In this document: piece after piece, positions 1-4,533 of the stretch | Layout of the letters: every line of letters starts with the position of its first letter | How positions within the stretch are numbered: the first letter of the stretch is position 1 | Source of the DNA: Sphingomonas sp. | GTDB lineage: Bacteria; Pseudomonadota; Alphaproteobacteria; Sphingomonadales; Sphingomonadaceae | Assembly (NCBI GenBank): GCA_025935515.1 | Contig: JAICVC010000107.1 | Location: 1-7,431 of the forward strand | Direction: 5' to 3' | Length of the DNA stretch: 7,431 nt | Notes under the pieces: model-generated | The model's database searches: none | What the model was told of the DNA's origin: nothing | Seen by the model: only the letters and a program-made list of their open reading frames with translations | Translations under genes and position numbers: made by a program

Positions 1-85
1 GGTATGCCTCCGCGAGGGCGTTTTCATCTCCGGCGGCGAATGCACGATCGAGGGCCACATCCCAAGCATGCGCGGCAGCCTCCAT
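1..85 (-). CDS. 5' end of a divergent gene, possibly an ECF-type sigma factor (partial)
   Basis: Read on the minus strand, an ATG at 85-83 opens a frame that stays open for 28 codons to the window edge. It begins MEAAAHAWDVALDRAFAAG and continues with DENALAEAY. A strong Shine-Dalgarno, AGGAG (96-92), sits 6 nt upstream, which is the best reason to believe the start. The pattern 'AFAAGDExALxEAY' resembles the first helix of sigma region 2 in extracytoplasmic-function sigma factors, where a 'AxxGDExAFxxLY' motif is common. That family assignment rests on about 15 residues and is weak; other helical proteins could look the same. The gene runs away from the mmsB-like gene at 258, so the two are divergent and the gap 86-257 must hold any promoters for both. 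I could not pick out a convincing -35/-10 pair there. Confidence 0.5.
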   Translation of the reverse strand, partial: MEAAAHAWDVALDRAFAAGDENALAEAY

Positions 86-91
86 CGGATG

Positions 92-96
92 CTCCT
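92..96 (-). promoter_or_regulatory. Shine-Dalgarno of the divergent partial gene
   Basis: The + strand reads CTCCT, which is AGGAG on the minus strand, with 6 nt to the ATG at 85. This is one of the better ribosome binding sites in the window and it fixes the start of the partial minus-strand gene. Confidence 0.55.
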
Positions 97-171
97 TAGA
101 CCGGCAGCGAGCCCTGTCGAACGCCATTATGCCCCGCCCCGATGATCAAAATGTCGTGCAAATCAACTGCT

Positions 172-249
172 CTCCGTCATTGCGAGCGAAGCGAAGCAAT
201 CCAGTGGCGCGAGGCTGGATTGCGTCGCTCCGCTCGCAATGACGGGGAG
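172..249. repeat. Intergenic palindromic repeat (31-bp imperfect inverted repeat, 10-nt loop)
   Basis: The left arm (174-204) begins CCGTCATTGCGAGCG and ends AATCCAG. The right arm (215-245) begins CTGGATTGCG and ends GCAATGACGG. The arms are reverse complements at 29 of 31 positions, around a 10-nt loop (205-214). A further CTC at 172-174 can pair with GAG at 247-249 if two bases bulge out. The core 'CGTCATTGCGAGCG...' is familiar as a dispersed intergenic palindrome in many bacterial genomes, and when translated it gives the recurrent 'RHCERSDAIQ...LLRFARNDG' peptide. It resembles a REP or small MITE-type element, but I see no transposase and no clear target-site duplication. It could also fold as RNA in the 5' leader of the gene at 258. 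No T-tract follows the stem, so a classical intrinsic terminator is unlikely. Confidence 0.85.
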
Positions 250-254
250 TAAGG
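246..254 (+). promoter_or_regulatory. Ribosome binding region of the mmsB-like gene, overlapping the repeat
   Basis: GGAG at 246-249 lies 8 nt upstream of the GTG at 258 and is the outer edge of the inverted repeat's right arm. AAGG at 251-254 is closer, only 3 nt from the start codon. Either could serve as the Shine-Dalgarno. If the repeat folds in the mRNA, the GGAG copy would be partly paired or sit at the base of the stem. Confidence 0.45.
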
Positions 255-257
255 CAC

Positions 258-1160
258 GTGGCGAAGATCGCATTCATCGGCCTAGGCCACATGGGCGGCG
301 GAATGGCGCCGAACCTCGCCAAGGCGGGGCATGAAGTTCGCGCCTTCGACCTCGTCCCGGAAGCCGTCGACAATGCCAGGCAAGGCGGATGCTCGGCGGC
401 GGGGTCGGCTGCCGAAGCAGTCAAGGAAGCCGATGTCGTCATCACCATGCTCCCGGCCGCGCAGCACGTCCGCAAGGTCTTCCACGACGATGTCGCGCCC
501 AACGCGAAGAAGGGCGCGCTGTTGATCGATTGCTCCACGATCGACGTCGCCAGCGCCCGCGAAGTCGGCGAGGGCCTCAACAAGCTCGGCTTCGACTTCG
601 TCGATGCACCCGTGTCCGGCGGCATTGCTGCCGCTGCGGGCGGCGCGCTGACCTTCATGGTCGGCGGCACCGACGAGCAGTTCGAGCGCGCCCGCCCGTT
701 CCTCGAGCCGATGGCGAAGGCGGTGATCCATGCGGGCGAGCTCGGTGCCGGCCAGGCTGCCAAAATCTGCAACAACATGATCCTCGGCGCGACCATGGCC
801 GCGACCTGCGAGGGTTTCGCACTAGCCAAGAAGCTGGGCCTCGACCTCCAGACCTTCTTCGACATTTCCTCGAAGGCGTCGGGCCAAAGCTGGTCGATGA
901 CCAGCTATTGCCCGGTCCCGGGAGTCGGCCCGGATACGCCGGCAGACCACGATTACGAAGGCGGGTTCGCGGCCGCGTTGATGCTCAAGGACCTGAAGCT
1001 CGCGGCGGACGCCGCGCGCAGCGTCGGCGCCTACACGCCGATGGGCGGCGAAGCCGAGGAGTTGTACCAGCGCTTTGTCGACCGCGGCGGCGGCAGGAAG
1101 GATTTCTCCGGCATCATCAAGATGATCGACGACAGCTGGAAAGTCCCCGACTCGCAATAA
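258..1160 (+). CDS. mmsB: 3-hydroxyisobutyrate dehydrogenase family protein
   Basis: The 300-residue product is the usual length for a 3-hydroxyisobutyrate dehydrogenase, which oxidises 3-hydroxyisobutyrate to methylmalonate semialdehyde with NAD+ in valine breakdown. The order of motifs fits the beta-hydroxyacid dehydrogenase family. The N-terminal Rossmann fold has GLGHMGGGMAPNL at residues 8-20 and DCST at 91-94. The substrate motif DAPVSGG is at 116-122. The catalytic-lysine motif GAGQAAKICNN is at 163-173, with K169 as the likely catalytic residue and N173 nearby. KDLKLA at 244-249 completes the C-terminal helical domain. Translation starts at GTG 258, giving MAKIAFIGLG, which begins directly with the first Rossmann strand as homologues do. 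The usual valine-pathway neighbours (mmsA, acyl-CoA dehydrogenase, enoyl-CoA hydratase) are absent here. The family also contains tartronate semialdehyde reductases and other hydroxyacid dehydrogenases, so the substrate is probable rather than certain. Confidence 0.88.
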   Translation: MAKIAFIGLGHMGGGMAPNLAKAGHEVRAFDLVPEAVDNARQGGCSAAGSAAEAVKEADVVITMLPAAQHVRKVFHDDVAPNAKKGALLIDCSTIDVASAREVGEGLNKLGFDFVDAPVSGGIAAAAGGALTFMVGGTDEQFERARPFLEPMAKAVIHAGELGAGQAAKICNNMILGATMAATCEGFALAKKLGLDLQTFFDISSKASGQSWSMTSYCPVPGVGPDTPADHDYEGGFAAALMLKDLKLAADAARSVGAYTPMGGEAEELYQRFVDRGGGRKDFSGIIKMIDDSWKVPDSQ

Positions 1161-1163
1161 GGA
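1159..1163 (+). promoter_or_regulatory. Shine-Dalgarno of the cytochrome gene, overlapping the upstream stop codon
   Basis: AAGGA begins within the TAA stop (1158-1160) of the mmsB-like gene and lies 6 nt before the ATG at 1170. The overlap suggests the two genes share one mRNA and may be translationally coupled. Confidence 0.6.
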
Positions 1164-1169
1164 TCATTC

Positions 1170-1736
1170 ATGCGAATTATTTCGATTGCCGCGCTCGCAC
1201 TGCCGCTCATCGCCTGCGGCGGGCCGGACACCAGCCAAGCGAACAATGCTGCGGCCAATATCTCGAACGAGGCGCGGCCAGCCGCGACCGCCGGCGCGTC
1301 AACCGCCGCCGATCTCTCGATGTTCGCGCGCGCGCCGTCAAAGGAAGCAGCCCTCAAGATCAGGCACGATCGCCACGAAGGCATGGAGGCGATCGGCAAG
1401 GGCAACAAGATCATCAAGCAGGAGTTGAATGCCGGGTCTCCGAACCTCGCCCTCGTCCGGTCAACCGCGGCCCGCATGGCCGCGCTCGCCGGCCAAGCAT
1501 CGGGCTGGTTCCACGCGGGCACCGGCCCGGAGCTCGGCAAGACCGGCGCCAAACCGGAGATCTGGCAAAACCAGCCGGATGTCGCGGCCAAGCTTACCGC
1601 CTTCCAGAAAGCGGCGCGGGCGTTTTCCGATGTCGCTGCGGGTAATGACCCTGAGGCGATGAAAACCCGCTTCGCGGCGATGTCGCAGACCTGCAAAGCG
1701 TGCCACGACAAGTACCGCTCGGAGATGCACCACTAA
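1170..1736 (+). CDS. Cytochrome c'/c556 family lipoprotein
   Basis: The 188-residue product has a lipoprotein signal peptide: one early arginine (R2), a hydrophobic stretch, and the lipobox L13-I14-A15-C16. C16 should become the lipidated first residue of an exported protein. Residues 17-50 form an Ala/Asn/Thr-rich linker, followed by a helical domain. A single haem-binding motif, CKACH, lies at 175-179 near the C terminus. A C-terminal CxxCH after a four-helix domain is the layout of the cytochrome c'/c556 family, unlike class I cytochromes where it is N-terminal. R68 and M72 lie in the first helix, where c556-type members carry a methionine as sixth iron ligand, so M72 is a candidate ligand. 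Family roles include periplasmic electron transfer and, for true c', gas binding; the sequence does not decide between them. It starts 9 nt after the dehydrogenase gene and is probably co-transcribed with it. Confidence 0.85.
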   Translation: MRIISIAALALPLIACGGPDTSQANNAAANISNEARPAATAGASTAADLSMFARAPSKEAALKIRHDRHEGMEAIGKGNKIIKQELNAGSPNLALVRSTAARMAALAGQASGWFHAGTGPELGKTGAKPEIWQNQPDVAAKLTAFQKAARAFSDVAAGNDPEAMKTRFAAMSQTCKACHDKYRSEMHH

Positions 1737-1781
1737 CGCCCTTCCCTTGCAGGCGCGCGGACGAAGAGCCACATCGGTACC

Positions 1782-2357
1782 ATGCTGATCCGTACCGAGC
1801 AGACCCCGAATCCCGCGACACGCAAGTTCCTCCCCGACCAGATCGTGATGGAGGCCGGGACGCGCGATTTTGCAGACGCCGAGACCGCTGACGCTTCGCC
1901 GCTCGCCAGCGCGCTGTTTGACAGCGGCATGGTGGAAGGCGTGTTCTACGGCCGCGACTTCGTCTCGGTCACCGCTGCGCCCGGCGCCTCATGGAGCGAT
2001 CTCGAACCGCTCGTACTCGAGACCTTGCTCGACCATTTCGTCAGCGGCGCGCCGCTGTTCGCGCCGGGCACCGCCGCTGGGATCCACGTCGCGGATGAAC
2101 CGCCGTCCATCGACGAAGATCCCGCCGACGCCGAGATCATCGACCAGATCAAGGAGCTTATCGAAACCCGCGTCCGCCCCGCGGTTGCCCAGGACGGCGG
2201 CGATATCGCTTACAAGGGCTACAAGGACGGGCACCTATATTTGTCGATGCACGGCGCCTGCTCGGGCTGCCCGTCGTCGACCGTGACCCTGAAGCGCGGG
2301 ATCGAAAGCCTGATCCGCCATTACGTGCCGGAAGTCGAAAGCGTCGAAGCGGTTTAA
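1782..2357 (+). CDS. nfuA: NfuA-type Fe-S cluster carrier (Nfu N-terminal plus NifU C-terminal domain)
   Basis: The 191-residue product has the two domains expected of alphaproteobacterial and mitochondrial-type Nfu proteins. The N-terminal Nfu domain covers about residues 1-90 and opens with MLIRTEQTPNPATRKFLP, a signature of that domain. The C-terminal NifU domain covers about 115-190. It carries RPAVAQDGGDI at 132-142 and the cluster-binding motif C160-S-G-C163, followed by PSS. Such proteins hold a [4Fe-4S] cluster between two subunits and pass it to client enzymes in the cytoplasm. Client enzymes known for E. coli NfuA include radical-SAM proteins such as LipA, and MiaB (encoded here at 5274) has been linked to NfuA there too. 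The ATG at 1782 is set by the conserved N terminus. It has no good Shine-Dalgarno; the nearest purine run (1763-1768) is 13 nt away. The 45-nt gap to the cytochrome gene shows no terminator. Confidence 0.93.
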   Translation: MLIRTEQTPNPATRKFLPDQIVMEAGTRDFADAETADASPLASALFDSGMVEGVFYGRDFVSVTAAPGASWSDLEPLVLETLLDHFVSGAPLFAPGTAAGIHVADEPPSIDEDPADAEIIDQIKELIETRVRPAVAQDGGDIAYKGYKDGHLYLSMHGACSGCPSSTVTLKRGIESLIRHYVPEVESVEAV

Positions 2358-2405
2358 CTTTCAGGGGCTTGCGGCGTTGGACCGCATGTGCCCACTATCC
2401 CGCCC

Positions 2406-3017
2406 ATGATCCTGGCCTTCGACACGTCGAGCGCCGCGTGCACGGCGGCCCTGTTCGATGACGACGGCGGCTGCATTGCACGACGCGACGAAGTGATCGG
2501 CCGCGGCCACGCCGAGCGGCTGGTGCCGATGATCGCCGAGCTGCTGAATGGCCGCACCGCCACCCGCATCCTGGTCGGCGTCGGTCCCGGCAGCTTCACC
2601 GGAATCAGGGTCGCGATCGCCGCCGCGCACGGCCTCGCAATCGGCTGGAAGGCCGAGCTGTCCGGCATGAACTCACTTGCGCTGCTCGCAGCGGGGGCCG
2701 GATCGGATGGCCCGGTGGCCGCCGCGAGCGCCGGTGGCCACGGCGAATTGTTCGTTCAGTCCTTTGACGGTGCCACGCTCGAACCGACCAGCGAGCTTCA
2801 CAATGCCGCACCCGCCGCGGCTTCGCGCCTGGCCCCGGCTCGGCTCGTCGTCGGCTCCGGCGCGAGGCTTCTCGTCGGCGCGCGCGGCTCGGGCGAAGCG
2901 CGCGACCTATGGCCGTCCGCGGCCAATGCGCTGAAGCTTCCCGACGCCCAGCGCGCGCTGCCACCCAGGCCAGTCTACGCCCGTGCGCCGGATGCCCGCG
3001 TTCCGGAGGCGGCATGA
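2406..3017 (+). CDS. tsaB: tRNA threonylcarbamoyladenosine synthesis protein TsaB
   Basis: TsaB is the cytoplasmic, catalytically inactive partner of TsaD. It helps transfer the threonylcarbamoyl group to A37 of ANN-decoding tRNAs (t6A). The 203-residue protein begins MILAFDTSSAAC, the ASKHA-type first strand. RGHAE at 33-37 matches the family's 'GHSE' motif and GVGPGSFTGIR at 58-68 is the family signature. The C terminus ends with the 'RPVYARAPDA' element (188-197) typical of the family. The middle part (about 95-175) is Ala/Gly-rich and less conserved. I chose ATG 2406 because homologues start at 'MILAxDT'. A GTG at 2388 in the same frame would add six residues (MPTIPP), and neither start has a clear Shine-Dalgarno. 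The gene follows nfuA after 48 nt and overlaps rimI by 4 nt. tsaB-rimI adjacency is common in bacteria. Confidence 0.92.
   Translation: MILAFDTSSAACTAALFDDDGGCIARRDEVIGRGHAERLVPMIAELLNGRTATRILVGVGPGSFTGIRVAIAAAHGLAIGWKAELSGMNSLALLAAGAGSDGPVAAASAGGHGELFVQSFDGATLEPTSELHNAAPAAASRLAPARLVVGSGARLLVGARGSGEARDLWPSAANALKLPDAQRALPPRPVYARAPDARVPEAA
3005..3009 (+). promoter_or_regulatory. Shine-Dalgarno of rimI inside the end of tsaB
   Basis: GGAGG lies within the last codons of tsaB. It is 4 nt from ATG 3014 and 7 nt from ATG 3017. The spacing favours 3017 slightly, while the ATGA overlap favours 3014; the difference is one methionine. Confidence 0.6.
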
Positions 3018-3496
3018 TGGCCACCGTCGAGCAGGACGTGCACATCGACACCGGTTCCTCGACCGACATCGATTCCGTCATGATCGTGATGGACTCCGCG
3101 TTCGGGCGGCGGTTCGGCGAAGCCTGGACTCGATCGCAGCTGGCCGGGATCCTGCCGATGGGCGGCGTATCGCTGATGCTTGCCCGCGAGCCGGGCGATG
3201 GGGAGCCGGTTGGCTTTTCCCTGTTTCGCACCGTGGCCGACGAATCGGAGCTGCTGTTGCTGGGCGTCGTCACCAGCCATCGCCGCCAGGGCGTCGGCCG
3301 CCGCTTGCTCGACAATTTCCTTGAACAGGCCAGAAACGACGGAGTAGCGCGGGTCCATCTCGAAGTTCGCGACGGCAACCCCGCGGTCGAAATGTACAGG
3401 AATGTGGGGTTTTCTCCCGTCGGCCGCCGCCGTAATTACTATCACGCGGCGGACGGACAACGTTTTGACGCGATTACGCTGGCTTTCCAACTCTAG
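3014..3496 (+). CDS. rimI: Ribosomal protein alanine N-acetyltransferase RimI (GNAT family)
   Basis: RimI acetylates the N-terminal alanine of ribosomal protein S18, and related enzymes act on other protein N termini, using acetyl-CoA. The 160-residue product is one GNAT domain of typical length. The acetyl-CoA-binding motif A is RRQGVGRRLL (90-99), fitting R-x-x-G-x-G. The RimI-type continuation LEVRDGNPAVEMYRNVGF (116-133) is clear. Within it E117 aligns by eye with the proposed catalytic glutamate of enterobacterial RimI. The RRRNYY segment (138-143) supplies a tyrosine where the general acid is expected, and FDAITLAF (151-158) matches the family end. The frame is open further upstream into tsaB, but the strong GGAGG and the ATGA overlap with the tsaB stop place the start at 3014 (or 3017). 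Translational coupling with tsaB is likely. The GNAT family is broad, yet the C-terminal half is specifically RimI-like. Confidence 0.9.
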   Translation: MMATVEQDVHIDTGSSTDIDSVMIVMDSAFGRRFGEAWTRSQLAGILPMGGVSLMLAREPGDGEPVGFSLFRTVADESELLLLGVVTSHRRQGVGRRLLDNFLEQARNDGVARVHLEVRDGNPAVEMYRNVGFSPVGRRRNYYHAADGQRFDAITLAFQL

Positions 3497-3621
3497 TTAA
3501 GATTCTGTGGAATTACTTAGACTGTGCAATGCAATTGCGCGGCATAAATTCCAAGCGTATTGTTCAATCCTCAAGCAGTTATTGGCTGCATGACCTCTGC
3601 TCGAAGTGGAATCCGTTTCAA
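3497..3621 (+). promoter_or_regulatory. AT-richer intergenic region, candidate mucR promoter/operator
   Basis: These 125 nt contain 53 G or C (42%), far below the surrounding genes. They hold several A/T runs with T-A steps (3497-3500, 3511-3519, 3544-3550) and the 8-bp palindrome GCAATTGC at 3531-3538. One plausible sigma-70 arrangement is TTGCGC (3535-3540), a 17-nt spacer, and TATTGT (3558-3563). Its match to consensus is only moderate. MucR/Ros proteins are known to bind AT-rich DNA with T-A steps and often repress their own gene, so an operator here is reasonable but inferred. No terminator for rimI is visible. A longer frame starting at ATG 3529 crosses this region but its extra 31 residues look non-coding. 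Confidence 0.4.
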
Positions 3622-4047
3622 ATGGCCGAAATAGAAAATGCGGAAGACACGCTTCTGACGCTGACCGCCGACATCGTCGCGGCCCACGTCAGCAACAACA
3701 GCGTCGCCGTCAACGATTTGCCGAACCTTATCCAGAATGTTCACGGCGCGCTGGCCGGAATCGCCGGGAGCAGTGCGGCGCCGGAGCCGAGGCCGGAGCC
3801 GAAGGTTTCGATCCGCGCGTCGGTGAAGCCGGACTACATCGTCTGCCTCGAAGACGGGAAGAAGCTGAAGATGCTCAAGCGGCATCTCATGACCCACTAC
3901 AACATGTCGCCGGATCAGTACCGGCAGAAGTGGGGCCTTTCCGCCGATTATCCGATGGTTGCGCCCAATTATGCCGAACAGCGGCGCAAACTCGCAAAAT
4001 CGATCGGGCTTGGGACGAAACGGCGACGCACCCGCGGCGGAAAATAG
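3622..4047 (+). CDS. mucR: MucR/Ros family zinc-finger transcriptional regulator
   Basis: The 141-residue product is a member of the Ros/MucR family, mainly alphaproteobacterial DNA-binding proteins that regulate surface polysaccharide, motility and cell-cycle genes. The N-terminal part (about 1-50, with LTADIVAAHVSNNSV at 14-28) matches the oligomerising region. A Pro/Glu-rich linker covers about 53-60. The DNA-binding domain covers about 70-131: VCLEDGKKLKMLKRHLMTHY (74-93), then YRQKWGL and DYPMVAPNYAEQRRKLAKSIGLG. The C terminus is basic (KRRRTRGG). In place of the Cys-x2-Cys of the Agrobacterium Ros finger it has C75-x2-D78, with H88 and H92 as histidines; a tyrosine (Y93) takes the place of the second of Ros's paired histidines. 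ATG 3622 is preferred over ATG 3529 because MAEIENAEDTLLTLTA is the conserved family start. The Shine-Dalgarno is poor (GGA at 3608-3610, 11 nt away). Confidence 0.92.
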   Translation: MAEIENAEDTLLTLTADIVAAHVSNNSVAVNDLPNLIQNVHGALAGIAGSSAAPEPRPEPKVSIRASVKPDYIVCLEDGKKLKMLKRHLMTHYNMSPDQYRQKWGLSADYPMVAPNYAEQRRKLAKSIGLGTKRRRTRGGK

Positions 4048-4094
4048 GATCGGCTTCGCTGGACGATGACGCCCGGCGCACCTAGTTTGGGCGG

Positions 4095-4517
4095 ATGACG
4101 CGGACGATCGACATTGAGGCGCTGTGCGCCGACAAGGGCCTTCGCATCACCGAGCAGCGCAAGGTCATCGCTCGGGTCCTCGGTGACAGCGAGGACCATC
4201 CGGATGTCGAGACGCTGCATGGCCGCGCCTCGGCGATCGACCCGAACATCTCGATTGCGACGGTTTACCGCACGGTCCGGCTGTTCGAGGAGGCCGGCAT
4301 TCTCGAGCGGCACGAGTTCGGGGATGGACGCTCGCGCTACGAAGCGGCGTCCGAAGCCCACCACGACCATCTGATCGACGTCGAGACGGGTAACGTCATC
4401 GAGTTCGTCGACGACGAGCTCGAGGCCTTGCAGAAGCGGATCGCCGAGAAGCTCGGCTTCCGGCTCGTCGACCATCGCATGGAGCTTTACGGCGTCGCCC
4501 TCAACCGCGGCCGCTGA
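4095..4517 (+). CDS. fur: Fur family metalloregulator
   Basis: Fur proteins are cytoplasmic repressors that bind operator DNA when loaded with Fe2+, or Mn2+ in the Mur branch. The 140-residue product is the usual length. The winged-helix domain covers about 1-82: LRITEQRKVIARVL at 16-29, HPDVETLHGRA at 35-45, the recognition helix ISIATVYRTVRLFEEAGIL at 52-70, and the wing HEFGDGRSRYE at 73-83. The dimerisation and metal-binding part has HHDHLIDVETGNVIEF at 89-104 and H127 near the end. The structural Cys-x2-Cys that follows HHDHLI in E. coli Fur is replaced by D and T, as is common in alphaproteobacterial Fur/Mur, so a structural zinc site of that kind is absent. In Rhizobiales such proteins act as Mn-responsive Mur. 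In Caulobacter and, by inference, sphingomonads they act as iron regulators. The gene starts 47 nt after mucR and ends 16 nt before the acyltransferase gene; its start has no strong Shine-Dalgarno. Confidence 0.92.
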   Translation: MTRTIDIEALCADKGLRITEQRKVIARVLGDSEDHPDVETLHGRASAIDPNISIATVYRTVRLFEEAGILERHEFGDGRSRYEAASEAHHDHLIDVETGNVIEFVDDELEALQKRIAEKLGFRLVDHRMELYGVALNRGR

Positions 4518-4533
4518 GCACTCCGGCGTTCGG

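Noticed and set aside
172..249. Intrinsic terminator interpretation of the inverted repeat
   Set aside because: The stem is not followed by a T-tract on either strand, and the genes on both sides point away from it, so no transcript would need to end there.
146..865. Minus-strand frame (239 codons) that includes the inverted repeat
   Set aside because: It is antisense to the dehydrogenase gene, and its C-terminal 'RHCERSDAIQ...RFARNDG' is simply the translated palindromic repeat.
389..1645. Long + strand frame (418 codons) overlapping the dehydrogenase and cytochrome genes
   Set aside because: It is extremely rich in Arg/Gly/Pro with no domain signal, and it is out of frame with two well-supported genes. 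It is a frame shadow.
3529..3621. N-terminal extension of MucR from ATG 3529
   Set aside because: The 31 extra residues are not family-like, lie in the AT-rich promoter-like gap, and would remove the space for a mucR promoter. The conserved protein begins at 3622.
4070..4093. Small hairpin CGCCC/GGGCG just before fur
   Set aside because: It is only 5 bp with a 14-nt loop and no T-run; stems like this are expected by chance at this GC content.
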